Assembly: GCF_002356335.1 (NCBI RefSeq)
Contig: NZ_AP018165.1
Location: 4,588,001 to 4,652,000, forward strand
Source: [Mycobacterium] stephanolepidis
Lineage (GTDB): Bacteria; Actinomycetota; Actinomycetes; Mycobacteriales; Mycobacteriaceae
Length of the DNA: 64,000 bases
Direction of reading: 5' to 3'
Shown: piece after piece, positions 16,406 through 26,309 of the stretch
How positions within the stretch are numbered: the stretch's first letter is position 1
Layout of the letters: every line of letters begins with the position of its first letter
Notes under the pieces: generated by a model
Seen by the model: only the letters and a program-made list of their open reading frames with translations
What the model was told of the DNA's origin: nothing
Database searches by the model: none
Program-made: the position numbers and the translations under genes

Positions 16406-16579
16406 ATGACCAGATTTGTGGTGCCGGCCGCCGCGAGCGTGCTGATCGGGCTGCTGCTGGGCGCCGCGGCCGTGTTCGGTCTGACGCTGTCGGTTGAACA
16501 GGACAAGAAGCCCGTCGTGACCGGTATCGATCCGTCGACGGCAATCCTCAACCGTCCCGATTACGGCAACCGGAGCTGA
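16406..16579 (+). CDS. DUF2613 small secreted/membrane protein (Rv0236A-like)
   Basis: This 57-residue ORF (MTRFVVPAAASVLIGLLLGA to NRPDYGNRS) has an AGAGGAG ribosome site six bases before its ATG. One hydrophobic helix (residues 5-28) is followed by a short polar tail. It matches the small secreted protein encoded directly before aftD in M. tuberculosis. It sits 43 bases upstream of aftD on the same strand, so the pair is probably one transcript. A helper role for AftD is suggested only by this conserved position. Confidence 0.85.
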   Translation: MTRFVVPAAASVLIGLLLGAAAVFGLTLSVEQDKKPVVTGIDPSTAILNRPDYGNRS

Positions 16580-16622
16580 CATCGCGCGGCTCCCGGCAGC
16601 GCCGCGCCGCATTTCCTGAACC

Positions 16623-19600
16623 GTGACGCACCGCCTTGACTCTTCCCCGCTGAGCCGGCGGTGGCTCGCGGTCGCATCGGCACTCGCCCTACTGCTGACC
16701 TTCGCCCAATCACCCGGACAAATATCTCCGGATACCAAGCTGGATCTGGCCATCAATCCGCTGCGGTTCGCCGCGCGGGCCCTGAACCTGTGGAGCAGCG
16801 ATCTGCCGTTCGGGCAGGCACAGAACCAGGCGTACGGGTACCTCTTCCCCCACGGCGCCTTCTTCTCGGTCGGTCACCTGCTCGGGGTGCCGGCCTGGGT
16901 GACGCAACGGCTGTGGTGGGCACTGCTCATCGTGGCCGGGTTCTGGGGAGTCATCCGGGTCGCCGAGGCGCTGGGTATCGGCACCCGCGGCTCCCGGATC
17001 ATCGCGGCGGTCGCGTTCGCACTGTCCCCTCGGGTGCTGACGACCCTGGGCGCTATCTCATCCGAAACGCTGCCGATGATGCTGGCCCCGTGGGTGCTGT
17101 TACCCGTCATCCTGGTGTTCCAGGGCCGGATGTCACCGCGCCGGGCCGCAGCACTGTCGGCCGTCGCTGTCGCGTTGATGGGTGCGGTGAATGCCGTCGC
17201 CACCGCCCTGGCCTGCGGGGTGGCCTTCATCTGGTGGCTGGCCCACAGACCGAACCGGACCTGGTGGCGATTCACGGCATGGTGGATTCCCTGTCTGGCG
17301 CTGGCCACCACGTGGTGGATCGCAGCCCTGCTCATCTTCGGCAAGATCAGCCCGCGTTTCCTCGACTTCATCGAATCCTCCGGTGTCACCACGCAGTGGA
17401 CCTCACTCACCGAGGTGCTGCGCGGAACCGACAGCTGGACACCGTTCGTGGCCCCGACCGCGACAGCGGGATCCTCGCTGGTCACCCAGTCGGCCATGGT
17501 CATAGCCACCGCGATGATCGCCGCCGCCGGCATGGTGGGGTTGGCCATGCGGGGCATGCCCGCTCGCGGACGGCTGGTCGCGATACTTCTGGTGGGCCTG
17601 GTGTTGCTGACGGCCGGATACACCGGAGCACTCGGATCGCCTGTGGGCCAGCAGATTCAATTCTTCTTGGACGACGGCGGCACGCCGCTGCGCAATGTGC
17701 ACAAGCTCGAGCCGCTGATTCGTCTACCGCTGATTCTTGGCCTGGCACATGCCTTGTCGCGGATACCACTGCCCGCGAGCGTGCCCGTACGGGAGTGGCT
17801 CGGCGCGCTGGCGCGCCCGGAGCGCAATCGGGCGGTCGCTTTGGGGATCGCACTGTTCGTGGCACTCGCCGCGAGCACCTCGCTGGCCTGGACGGGCCGG
17901 CTGGTGCCCCGCGGCGGCTTCGATGCCATCCCCGGCTACTGGCAGGACACGGCGCACTGGTTGGCCGATCATGACGACGGCGGACGGGCGCTCGTGGTGC
18001 CGGGAGCCCCGTTCGCGATCCAGACCTGGGGCCTCACCCGCGATGAACCCCTGCAGGCGCTGGGCCAGACTCCCTGGGGGGTACGCGATTCCATCCCGCT
18101 TACACCGCCGGAAACCATTCGCGCCATCGACTCCGTGCAGCAGCTGTTCGCCGCCGGCCGTCCCTCGGACGGGCTGGCCGACACCCTGGAGCAGCAGGGC
18201 ATCTCGTACCTGGTGGTGCGCAACGACCTCGATCCCGACACGTCCCGTTCCGCCCGTCCGATCCTGGTGCACCACGCCATTGAAGGGTCCCCCGGACTGA
18301 CCAAGGTCGCCCAGTTCGGCGACCCCGTCGGGGCCGGGACGGTGGAGGGCTTTGTCGCCGACAGTGACCTACGCCCAAAGTATCCAGCGGTCGAGATCTA
18401 TGCGGTGGGCCGACAAAAGGCCTACGGAGATCCGTATTTCGCGGATACAGACAGCATGCCCCGGGTGGCGGGCGGGCCCGAGGCCCTGCTGCGCTTGGGT
18501 GAGCGACGTCGCCAGCTGAACCAGCCACCGCTGGGCCCGTCCCTGTTGGCCACCGATGCGGCGCAAGCTGGTGTGCGTCCCGGGCCGGCGATGGTCACCG
18601 ACACTCCACTGGCCCGTGAGACCGACTACGGGCGCGTGGACGACCATTCCTCGGCCATCCGCGCACCCGGTGACAAACGCCGCACCTTCAATCGGGTGCC
18701 CGACTACCCCGCCACCGGGGTTCCCCTCGTGAACGGAACGTGGGCGGGCGGAACCATCACCGCGTCCAGTTCCGCCTCGGATTCCACGGCACTGCCCAAT
18801 GTGGCACCCGGCACCAGCACGGCGGCCGTCATCGATCGCGACAACGCGACAAGCTGGGTCAGCAGCTCACTGGAAGCTGCTCTTGGGCAATGGATTCGAG
18901 TGGATCTGGATCGGCCTATCACCAATGCGATCCTCACCGTGACACCGAGCGCCACCGCATTGGGAGCACAGGTGCGGCGGCTGGAGGTCGAGACCGACAA
19001 CGGCACCACGTCGGTACGGTTCGATGAGCCGGGCAAACCCCTGGACATAGCACTGCGGCCCGGGGAAACCAACTGGATCAAGGTGACGGCCACCGGAACC
19101 GAAGACGGCACCTCCGGCGTGCAGTTCGGGATCACCGAGCTGTCCCTCACTCAATACGATGCCGCCGGATACGCCCACTCCGTCGATTTGCGCCACAGCG
19201 CAATCATTCCCGCCCCTCCGGCGGGCACCACGGTGCTTGGCTGGGACCTGGGATCACCGCTGGAGGGGCGGCCCGGCTGCATGCCGTCGCCGGAAAGACT
19301 GCGCTGCGCGGGGACGCTCTCACTCTCCCCCGAGGAACCCGGCACCTTCATCCGTACACTGACTGTGCCCCAACCTCTTTCACTCACACCAGAGCTCTGG
19401 GTACGGGCCCGCTCCGGACCGCAGCTGCGCGATTTGATCACGCAGCCCGGCACCACCACGGCCTCCGGCAGTGCCGATCTGATCGACCTGCGGGGCTCGT
19501 CCTATGCGGCCACCGACGGCGATCCGGGCACCGCCTGGACGGCACCACAGAACTCGGTACTTCGCGAGCACCTTCCCTCTCTTGTGATCAAACTCCCCAA

Positions 19601-20867
19601 ACCGGTCACCGTCGGGGGTATTCGATTGCGCCCCAGTAGCACCGAGGTCCCCGCACACCCCAAACAGGTAGCGATCGATCTCGGGGACGGCCCGCAGGTG
19701 CGCTCCATCGACCCCAAGGCCGATACCTCCACGCTGTCTTTGCACCCGCGAGTCACCGACACCATCACCGTCACGGTGATGAACTGGACCGACATCATCG
19801 ACCGGACCGCGCTGGGAACCGATCAGAACAAACCACCCGGTATTGCCGAGCTCGTCGCACTGGACACCAGCGGTCGGCCGATCGCTCCCGCCGACGCAAA
19901 CGCCAACGACAACCGCGTGATCAGGATCGGATGCGCTGATGGGCCGGTGCTGGCGCTGGCCGGGCGCTTCATCCCCATGTCCATAACCACCACGGTGCGG
20001 AAACTATTGGACGGCAGTCCCATCCAGGCCACTCCGTGCGATAGAACACCTATCGAAACGGGCGCAGGGCCTCAGGACGTCACCGTCAACCCACGCCAGC
20101 AGTTCATCGTCGACGGTGTCCAGCTCACCGCACCGGGCACGACACCGGCCGCCGCCACCGCGACAGCGGCAGTCAAGGGCAGATGGGACGCGGCACGACG
20201 CGAGCTCTCCGCGGATCCGGCACCACGGGACCGGGTGCTCGTGGTTCCCGAAAGCATCAACCCCGGGTGGGTGGCCCGCGACGGACAAGGACACACGCTC
20301 AACCCGATACGGGTGAACGGATGGCAGCAGGGCTGGGTGCTTCCGGCCGGCGTCGGCGGCCCGATCACACTGACCTTCGGCCTCGACACCTGGTACCGCG
20401 CGGGGCTCTTCGGCGGGCTGGCGCTGCTTCCCGTCCTGGCGCTTGTGGCCCTCATCCCCGCGCGGCGAAAAACCGAACTGCCCCAGGTGGTCCCCTGGGG
20501 TTCCGGCCCGGTCGCGGGTGTCGCGGTGCTGGCCGCCCTCACGGCCATCAGCGGCATCACCGGAGCCGTGGTGGGCCTGACCACACTGGCGTTCAAGGTA
20601 GGAACACGGTGGCCGCTGCGCGCGCTCACGGCAGCCGGCGCATACATATCGGGCGGCTCGCTTCTCCTGGCCGGGGCGGCTCTCTCACGGCATCCGTGGC
20701 GATCGGTGGGCGGATACACCGGCCACTCATGGTGGATTCAGCTGTTGGCGCTGATCTCCGTAGCCACGGTGGCGCTCGCCGCGGTACGGCTCCCTTCCCG
20801 GGCACTGGTGCGCCGTTCCTGGAAGCGTCGTAATGCCTCACGTGACGGGGATTCCACCAGCGCATAA
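16623..20867 (+). CDS. aftD: AftD, alpha-(1->3)-arabinofuranosyltransferase
   Basis: This 1414-residue polytopic enzyme adds arabinofuranose branches to arabinogalactan and lipoarabinomannan from decaprenyl-phospho-arabinose on the outer face of the membrane. The N-terminal third is a GT-C membrane domain, starting at a GTG (MTHRLDSSPLSRRW) with catalytic-loop acids in the TKLDLAINPLRFAARAL region. The long periplasmic part contains discoidin-like modules (VIDRDNATSWVSSSLEA; AATDGDPGTAWTAPQ) and the C terminus returns to several membrane helices. Size and order match Rv0236c. The 3' end overlaps the convergent acyltransferase by 130 bases. Confidence 0.95.
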   Translation: MTHRLDSSPLSRRWLAVASALALLLTFAQSPGQISPDTKLDLAINPLRFAARALNLWSSDLPFGQAQNQAYGYLFPHGAFFSVGHLLGVPAWVTQRLWWALLIVAGFWGVIRVAEALGIGTRGSRIIAAVAFALSPRVLTTLGAISSETLPMMLAPWVLLPVILVFQGRMSPRRAAALSAVAVALMGAVNAVATALACGVAFIWWLAHRPNRTWWRFTAWWIPCLALATTWWIAALLIFGKISPRFLDFIESSGVTTQWTSLTEVLRGTDSWTPFVAPTATAGSSLVTQSAMVIATAMIAAAGMVGLAMRGMPARGRLVAILLVGLVLLTAGYTGALGSPVGQQIQFFLDDGGTPLRNVHKLEPLIRLPLILGLAHALSRIPLPASVPVREWLGALARPERNRAVALGIALFVALAASTSLAWTGRLVPRGGFDAIPGYWQDTAHWLADHDDGGRALVVPGAPFAIQTWGLTRDEPLQALGQTPWGVRDSIPLTPPETIRAIDSVQQLFAAGRPSDGLADTLEQQGISYLVVRNDLDPDTSRSARPILVHHAIEGSPGLTKVAQFGDPVGAGTVEGFVADSDLRPKYPAVEIYAVGRQKAYGDPYFADTDSMPRVAGGPEALLRLGERRRQLNQPPLGPSLLATDAAQAGVRPGPAMVTDTPLARETDYGRVDDHSSAIRAPGDKRRTFNRVPDYPATGVPLVNGTWAGGTITASSSASDSTALPNVAPGTSTAAVIDRDNATSWVSSSLEAALGQWIRVDLDRPITNAILTVTPSATALGAQVRRLEVETDNGTTSVRFDEPGKPLDIALRPGETNWIKVTATGTEDGTSGVQFGITELSLTQYDAAGYAHSVDLRHSAIIPAPPAGTTVLGWDLGSPLEGRPGCMPSPERLRCAGTLSLSPEEPGTFIRTLTVPQPLSLTPELWVRARSGPQLRDLITQPGTTTASGSADLIDLRGSSYAATDGDPGTAWTAPQNSVLREHLPSLVIKLPKPVTVGGIRLRPSSTEVPAHPKQVAIDLGDGPQVRSIDPKADTSTLSLHPRVTDTITVTVMNWTDIIDRTALGTDQNKPPGIAELVALDTSGRPIAPADANANDNRVIRIGCADGPVLALAGRFIPMSITTTVRKLLDGSPIQATPCDRTPIETGAGPQDVTVNPRQQFIVDGVQLTAPGTTPAAATATAAVKGRWDAARRELSADPAPRDRVLVVPESINPGWVARDGQGHTLNPIRVNGWQQGWVLPAGVGGPITLTFGLDTWYRAGLFGGLALLPVLALVALIPARRKTELPQVVPWGSGPVAGVAVLAALTAISGITGAVVGLTTLAFKVGTRWPLRALTAAGAYISGGSLLLAGAALSRHPWRSVGGYTGHSWWIQLLALISVATVALAAVRLPSRALVRRSWKRRNASRDGDSTSA

Positions 20868-21928
20868 CTGACGGCGGCCATCGCGAAGCCGAATATCAAC
20901 GTCAGAATCAGTACCAGTGGGAAGTGACCGCTGAACGGAAAGTGACCAATCACGGTGAAGACCATGTTCAGCGCCGCCAGATGCCAGATGAACAGGCCGT
21001 AGGACCACCGCCCGAGCGTCACCATCAGCGGGCTGCCCAGTATCCGGTGCGGCGTGCCCGGGCTGTCCAGCGTCAACGGGAGCAGCAGTGCCCACGCCAG
21101 CGTGGCACCCATCGCGATCTTGACGGCGTACTGATGCGGTGGTGCCTGCGTCAGGCCCTCCGGGCCGGCCAGCGGGGAAGCGGCCACTGCGAATGCGCTG
21201 AGGGCCACCACGGCCAGCAGCACCCGTCGGCGCGCCAGGCGCAGCGTCCAGGCGGGCGGCGCGGCACTCCACTCGGCGAGCAGCATGCCCGCCACGAACC
21301 ACGAGAAGAAGGCCGGCGGCCATGTCAACGGATTGATGCCGACCGTGGTGTGAAAAGGGATGAACGCCCACCCGAAACTGGCGGCTGCGGCAACCACCAG
21401 CACCGGGGCACGCCGGCGCAGCGGTGCCCGCCGCATGATGAGCGCGATGGCAGGCAGCGCGATGTAGAAAGCGACCTCCACCGCCAGGCTCCACATCTGT
21501 GTCAGTCCCGCCGTCAGTGTTAGCGGAACGTACAGCTGTGTGAGCGTCAGATTGGCGGCCCAGACCACCCAGTCGGCCCCCGCGGCGTCCGGTAACAGCA
21601 ACAGGATGACGAAGACGGCGGCCAGGTAGGCCGGGACGATGCGGACGAACCGCGACGCGAAGTAGCGCCCGGTGGGCTGCGGCGCGGGCCCGCCGTGTGC
21701 CGCCAACGCATGTGGCCGCCACAGTAGGAATCCCGATAGCGCGAAGAAGACTGCCACTGCCAGGTCAAAGCGGCCCAGAATGCGGCCATCGACGCCACCG
21801 TTGTGGCCGGTTTGGAATGCGGTATGTGTGACGACTACCCCCATCGCGGCACACGCGCGCATGCCCTCCAATGCCGGGACGAAGCCCCGTGCATGGACGG
21901 CCGGAGCCGATACCTGCGCTGCTGTCAC
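20738..21928 (-). CDS. Integral membrane acyltransferase 3 family (Rv0228-like)
   Basis: This 396-residue membrane protein starts at a GTG and shows the family hallmarks: FVPALEGMRACAAMGVVVTH (histidine of the active site), AVFFALSGFLLWRP, TQMWSLAVEVAFYIALP and about ten hydrophobic helices, with a basic C-terminal tail. Such enzymes move acyl groups onto extracytoplasmic sugars or lipids. It is the counterpart of Rv0228 next to the PgfA and glycosyltransferase genes. The last 43 codons are antisense to the end of aftD; the conserved VESPSREALRRFQ stretch just reaches into the overlap, so the overlap seems real. Confidence 0.88.
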   Translation of the reverse strand: MTAAQVSAPAVHARGFVPALEGMRACAAMGVVVTHTAFQTGHNGGVDGRILGRFDLAVAVFFALSGFLLWRPHALAAHGGPAPQPTGRYFASRFVRIVPAYLAAVFVILLLLPDAAGADWVVWAANLTLTQLYVPLTLTAGLTQMWSLAVEVAFYIALPAIALIMRRAPLRRRAPVLVVAAAASFGWAFIPFHTTVGINPLTWPPAFFSWFVAGMLLAEWSAAPPAWTLRLARRRVLLAVVALSAFAVAASPLAGPEGLTQAPPHQYAVKIAMGATLAWALLLPLTLDSPGTPHRILGSPLMVTLGRWSYGLFIWHLAALNMVFTVIGHFPFSGHFPLVLILTLIFGFAMAAVSYALVESPSREALRRFQERRTSAREGSRTAASATVATEISANS

Positions 21929-22120
21929 CCCGCCGAGGGTACGGTTCTAAGTCGATCCGGCGGCGTTTGACCAGAACGAGACCGGTGAATCCGTAACATC
22001 GCCGAATGACCACCTGATGGCAGCGGCTGTTAGGGTCAGACAGATTTGCCCTGGGCATGCAGTGTCCTCCGGCCACCGCCGGGACCAGGGTTACCGCACG
22101 TTAAGGAGGGTTCGGCGACT

Positions 22121-23302
22121 GTGAACCGCGGGGTCATGATGCGTATCGCAGCGTGCGGACTGCTGGGGCTCGGCTCGGCTCTTATCATCGCCGCGCTGTT
22201 GCTCAGTACGTACACCAGCAACCGGCTTGCGAAGATTCCGCTCGACTGGGACGCCACATTGGTGAGCGAGGGCAAGGGCCGCGCCCTGGACCCGGCGTCG
22301 CTGTCCGGACAGAAGTTCATTACCGATCCGGATAAGCCGCTGGCGCTGCAGGAGCAGATCACCACCGTCAGCCCCGCCGATGCCACGAAGGTCGGCCTGC
22401 AGGCCGGCATCACTCTTCGGCGCACCGACAAGCAAGGCGACGCCGGATTGGTCCTGGCCACCGTCGACACCGTCACCGTGGACCGCCACTCCGCCGAGGC
22501 GATCTCCAGTGAAGACAACCCCGGTGGCAGCGTGCAGAAGCCGCGCGCCATCGAGGACGAGACGCCCCCGACGACTATCGCTCTCAAGCACGAGGGGTTG
22601 AGCTACCGGTTCCCCTTCGACACCGAGAAGAAGACGTATCAGTACTTCGACGTGGTCGCCCAGCGCGCCTTCGACGCCAACTACACCGGCGAAGAAGATG
22701 TCAACGGCCTCACCGCTTATCACTTCACCCAGAACGTGGGCTACGACGCCAACGGCAAGCTGGTGGAACCGGTCGCGTACCCCTCGCTGTACGACAAGGA
22801 CGAGGACTCCAAGGTGACGGCCCGCGCCGTGCAGTGGGGTGTGGAAGCCGAGCACGAGGACGAAGAGATCACCATGACTCGCTACTACGCGGCACAGCGC
22901 GAGTTCTGGGTGGACCCGGTCAGCGGCATCATCGTCAAGAGCAAACAGCATGCGCTGCATTACTACTCGCGTGACGCGCTCAAGCCCGAGGTTCCGATGG
23001 TCGACTACACCGTGCAGTCGAACGACGAGACCGTGGAGAAGCAGGTGAAGGCGGCCCGCGATACCCGCGACAGCCTTTCCATCTGGTCGAACATCCTGCC
23101 CATCACATTTGCGGCCCTGGGCGTCGTGGCGCTCGTCGGCGGCGGCCTCCTGGGCTCGTTCAGCCTGCGGGCCGAGTCCGCACTGATCGATCCCGGTCTG
23201 GACACGGTGGATCACGGATTCTTCGGCCGCCGAAGCCCGGAGAAACCCTCCGCCAGCGAGGCCGACACCGACAAGTTCCCGTCGCCTCGAAACCACCTCT
23301 AG
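22121..23302 (+). CDS. pgfA: PgfA-type DUF3068 periplasmic protein (Rv0227c-like)
   Basis: This protein of about 393 residues is anchored by a helix at each end (about 8-28 GLLGLGSALIIAALLLS, and 318-345 NILPITFAALGVVALVGGG), with a large periplasmic domain between. The start is the GTG of VNRGVMMRIA because AAGGAGGG lies ten bases upstream; an earlier TTG has no such site. The M. smegmatis orthologue MSMEG_0317 (PgfA), as I recall, is essential, binds trehalose monomycolate and works with MmpL3 in polar growth. MmpL3 is encoded 19 kb away in this window. The next gene follows after ten bases, so they form an operon. Confidence 0.88.
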   Translation: MNRGVMMRIAACGLLGLGSALIIAALLLSTYTSNRLAKIPLDWDATLVSEGKGRALDPASLSGQKFITDPDKPLALQEQITTVSPADATKVGLQAGITLRRTDKQGDAGLVLATVDTVTVDRHSAEAISSEDNPGGSVQKPRAIEDETPPTTIALKHEGLSYRFPFDTEKKTYQYFDVVAQRAFDANYTGEEDVNGLTAYHFTQNVGYDANGKLVEPVAYPSLYDKDEDSKVTARAVQWGVEAEHEDEEITMTRYYAAQREFWVDPVSGIIVKSKQHALHYYSRDALKPEVPMVDYTVQSNDETVEKQVKAARDTRDSLSIWSNILPITFAALGVVALVGGGLLGSFSLRAESALIDPGLDTVDHGFFGRRSPEKPSASEADTDKFPSPRNHL

Positions 23303-23312
23303 CCGGGACGTC

Positions 23313-24995
23313 TTGCGCCGCACAGGCCTTATTGCGCCGCTGTACGCACTGGGCTTGGCGGCGGCGATTACCGCGCCACTTGCCGCACCCGGCTATCTGC
23401 TCATCCGCGACGCCGTCTCGACACCGCGCTCGTACCTGACCGACGCGGCCCTGGGGGTCGGTGAGGCAGCTCCGCGCGCCGTACCGCAGGACTTCTTCAT
23501 CGCTGCCGTGACAACGCTTGTCGACGGCGGATTCCTCGTCAAGATGCTTCTCGCAGTGGGTTTATGGCTTGCCGGATGGGGGGCGGCGCGCCTGGCCGCC
23601 CACCTGGTTCCCACTGCCGGTACTCCCGGTCAGCTGGTAGCGGCCACCATCGCAATCTGGAATCCCTATGTGGCCGAACGACTTCTGCAAGGACATTGGA
23701 GCCTGCTGGTCGGCTATGGCTGCCTGCCGTGGATCGCGCTGACGACAATCCGGCTACGCTCGGCGTCCGGTATCGACACCTGGTGCACGCTCGCATTCTG
23801 GATCGCTTTGGCCGGATTGACGCCCACCGGAACGGTCCTCGCACTGATCGTCGGGCTTGCGGTGGCACCGGGTCTGCGGTCACGGCTTGGCGTACTGACG
23901 ATCTCAGTACTGGCCGCGATGCCGTGGCTGGTGGCCTCGGGGCTGGGAACCGCCATACCTGCCGGAGACGAGGCGGGGGTCCACGCCTTCGCGGCGCGCG
24001 CCGAACCGGGATTGGGCACACTCGGAAGCCTGGCCTCGCTGGGTGGTATGTGGAACGCGTCCGCGGTACCGGCCTCACGGACGACACTGTTCGCGTTGGC
24101 CTTCTCGGCGGTACTACTCGTCGTGGTGGCCGTCGGTGTGGTGGCGCTGTGGCGCACCCGGGCAGCGCTCGGGCTACTCGGCATCGCCGGTGCCGCCGTG
24201 GTCATTCCGGCACTGCTGGCGACTGGTCCGGGGTTGACGCTGACCACCTGGCTCATCACCGAAGTGCCCGGTCTGGGCATTCTGCGCGACGGCCAGAAAT
24301 GGGTGGCATTGGCGGTGCCGGGGTACGCGGTGGCCGGCGCCGCGGCCGTCACCGTGCTGCGCGAACGTTCCTCACAACTTGTGGCTGCCGGATTAGCTTG
24401 CACAGCACTAATATTCACACTTCCAGACCTGGCATGGGGAGTCGGCGGTCGCGTCGAATCGGTCACCTACCCGGCCGGATGGGCGGCCGTCGCGGCCGGC
24501 ATCAATGCCGAACCGCATCCGGTGGCGGTGCTGCCCGCGGAAACCGTGCGGCAATTCCCCTGGACCCCGTCGGCGATCCCGGTACTGGATCCGTTTCCGC
24601 GCTGGATCCGCGGTGACACGGTCAGCAGTGGAGATCTGCGCGTCGACGGGCGCGACGTACGCGGAGACGGCACCCGGGGACGCCATGTCGCGGAACTGCT
24701 ACGCACCGGGGCCACACCGCGCGAGCTCGCGGCGCAGGGCATCGGATGGGTGGTGGTGCAGGCGAATACTCCAGGCGAACAAGATATTTCGTCGGCAACA
24801 CTGACGCAGCTCGAGCCCGTCTACCGTGACGGTGATATCGCGCTCTATCGTGTACCCGGGCCGTGGTCATCCATCGGAGCGTCGCCCGGTCGACGCGTCA
24901 CCGTCATCGCGGCGCACCTGATGTGGGTTGTGCTGCTGGCCGCGGGCAGTGCCCCCGCGATCAGTTGGCTGCGTGGGCGACGGCGCTCGCCGTAA
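23313..24995 (+). CDS. Polytopic membrane protein (Rv0226c-like), possible GT-C fold
   Basis: This 560-residue protein starts at a TTG and has about eleven to twelve hydrophobic helices in the first 350 residues, followed by a periplasmic segment with PAGWAAVAAGINAEPHPVAV, and a last helix before the basic end (SWLRGRRRSP). The topology resembles GT-C membrane glycosyltransferases such as AftD, and IWNPYVAERLLQGHWSLL is a loop of the type seen in them, but I cannot assign a reaction. It is co-transcribed with the PgfA gene and ends at the base before the stop of the convergent glycosyltransferase. Confidence 0.85.
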   Translation: MRRTGLIAPLYALGLAAAITAPLAAPGYLLIRDAVSTPRSYLTDAALGVGEAAPRAVPQDFFIAAVTTLVDGGFLVKMLLAVGLWLAGWGAARLAAHLVPTAGTPGQLVAATIAIWNPYVAERLLQGHWSLLVGYGCLPWIALTTIRLRSASGIDTWCTLAFWIALAGLTPTGTVLALIVGLAVAPGLRSRLGVLTISVLAAMPWLVASGLGTAIPAGDEAGVHAFAARAEPGLGTLGSLASLGGMWNASAVPASRTTLFALAFSAVLLVVVAVGVVALWRTRAALGLLGIAGAAVVIPALLATGPGLTLTTWLITEVPGLGILRDGQKWVALAVPGYAVAGAAAVTVLRERSSQLVAAGLACTALIFTLPDLAWGVGGRVESVTYPAGWAAVAAGINAEPHPVAVLPAETVRQFPWTPSAIPVLDPFPRWIRGDTVSSGDLRVDGRDVRGDGTRGRHVAELLRTGATPRELAAQGIGWVVVQANTPGEQDISSATLTQLEPVYRDGDIALYRVPGPWSSIGASPGRRVTVIAAHLMWVVLLAAGSAPAISWLRGRRRSP

Positions 24996-26180
24996 TCAGG
25001 CGGGGATTTCAACCTGCGGAGCCGCCACCGGTTCATCGCCGATGATCCCCGATATCGGTACGCCGACCACTGCAGCCTTGAGCACGGTCCACACACCGGA
25101 TGCGCTGCGCTGCCACGAGAGATCGGCACAACGAGCCCGCGCCGCCTCGCCCATTCGGTATCGAAGTTTGTTGTCCGCCAAAAGAGTCGCGGTGTGCCGA
25201 ACAAACTCATCCTGATCGCGTGCCAGCAGACCGGTGATGCCATCGGTGACCGAATCGGTGAGCCCACCGGAGGAGCGGTAGCCGATCGTGGGTACGCCGT
25301 GCTGCGCGGCCTCGGTGACCGCCAGGCCCCAGCCCTCCTTGCGCGATGGCATCAGGTGCACCCAAGCGCGTTGCAGTACCCGATGCTTGGCCTCCTCGCC
25401 GAGGTAGCCGTGGAATGTCACCGAGTCGGAAATACCCAGCCGGGCCGCATGTTCCACCAATGGATCCATCCACCAGCCATCCCCGACGACATCGAGGTGC
25501 ACATCGGACACGTGATCGCGCAGCAGCGCAAGAGTGGTCAGCGCATGCTCGATCTGCTTATGCGGCACCAGACGCGAGAGCACCACGACCCGGGGCGTTT
25601 CACTGCGCACGCCGTCCAGCGCGCCAATTACGGGCAGGCCCGGAATCTCATCGATACCGTTGCGTACCACCGCAATCCGCCCGGGCGCTACACCGAGCGA
25701 CACCAGGTCCGACGCGGACGGTTGCGAGACCGTCAAATATTGGTTGCGCCGATGCATCCGCGGAGACAACCGCGATTCCAGCCACCAGCCCAGCCTGCCG
25801 ATGAGCTGCCCTGCCACGGGCCACTGCTCGCGGTGACAGTGATGGACAAGTACTACAACGGGCGCACTGACCACGGTGCTTGCGAAAAACGGGATGCCAT
25901 TCTGGGTGTCGATGACGACATCGGGCCGCACGTCACGCAATGCCCCCAGGCCCAAGCGGCTGGCCAGCAGCGACAGCAGTGCCCGCGGGTACACCGTGAA
26001 ACGCCCGCCACCGCGCGAGATGTGCACTCCGTTGACCACCTCGCGGCGGGGGGCGCCCGGGTAGGCGGCGCATCGCAGCGTCACCTTCACGCCGGATGCG
26101 GCCAGTTCGGCGCCGATGCGCTGCAGATAGGTTTCGCTGCCGCCGCCCTGCGGATGGTCGGTATCGCGCCAACACAACAT
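24996..26180 (-). CDS. GT4-type glycosyltransferase (Rv0225-like)
   Basis: This 394-residue protein has a GT-B fold: an N-terminal glycine-rich loop DTDHPQGGGSETYLQRIG, acceptor-domain segment HHCHREQWPVAG, and the C-terminal nucleotide-sugar site VVVLSRLVPHKQIEHAL, PSRKEGWGLAVTEAAQHG with the E-x7-E motif. The start MLCWRDTDHPQGGG follows GGGAGG by five bases and agrees with the length of Rv0225 (384 residues), while the reading frame continues 43 codons upstream without support. It is cytoplasmic or membrane-associated and divergent from the methyltransferase. Its sugar substrate is unknown; the neighbourhood suggests an envelope glycolipid. Confidence 0.88.
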   Translation of the reverse strand: MLCWRDTDHPQGGGSETYLQRIGAELAASGVKVTLRCAAYPGAPRREVVNGVHISRGGGRFTVYPRALLSLLASRLGLGALRDVRPDVVIDTQNGIPFFASTVVSAPVVVLVHHCHREQWPVAGQLIGRLGWWLESRLSPRMHRRNQYLTVSQPSASDLVSLGVAPGRIAVVRNGIDEIPGLPVIGALDGVRSETPRVVVLSRLVPHKQIEHALTTLALLRDHVSDVHLDVVGDGWWMDPLVEHAARLGISDSVTFHGYLGEEAKHRVLQRAWVHLMPSRKEGWGLAVTEAAQHGVPTIGYRSSGGLTDSVTDGITGLLARDQDEFVRHTATLLADNKLRYRMGEAARARCADLSWQRSASGVWTVLKAAVVGVPISGIIGDEPVAAPQVEIPA

Positions 26181-26235
26181 GAGGACCTCCCGTGGGAGGC
26201 CCGGCTGATCTGACACTTCGCTAAACACCGTTATG

Positions 26236-26255
26236 CACCCTAGGCCGTTAGGGTG
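26236..26255. promoter_or_regulatory. Inverted repeat between glycosyltransferase and methyltransferase
   Basis: CACCCTA and TAGGGTG are separated by six bases in the divergent gap. TAGGGT is itself a usable -10-like hexamer for a mycobacterial SigA promoter, so the repeat may overlap a promoter. A second short inverted repeat (GTCTCC/GGAGAC) lies at 26272-26291. No binding protein can be named. Confidence 0.35.
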
Positions 26256-26309
26256 GGCCTCCAGAAATTCCGTCTCCCTTAATAAGGAGACCGAGCAGAA
26301 CGAGAACAA

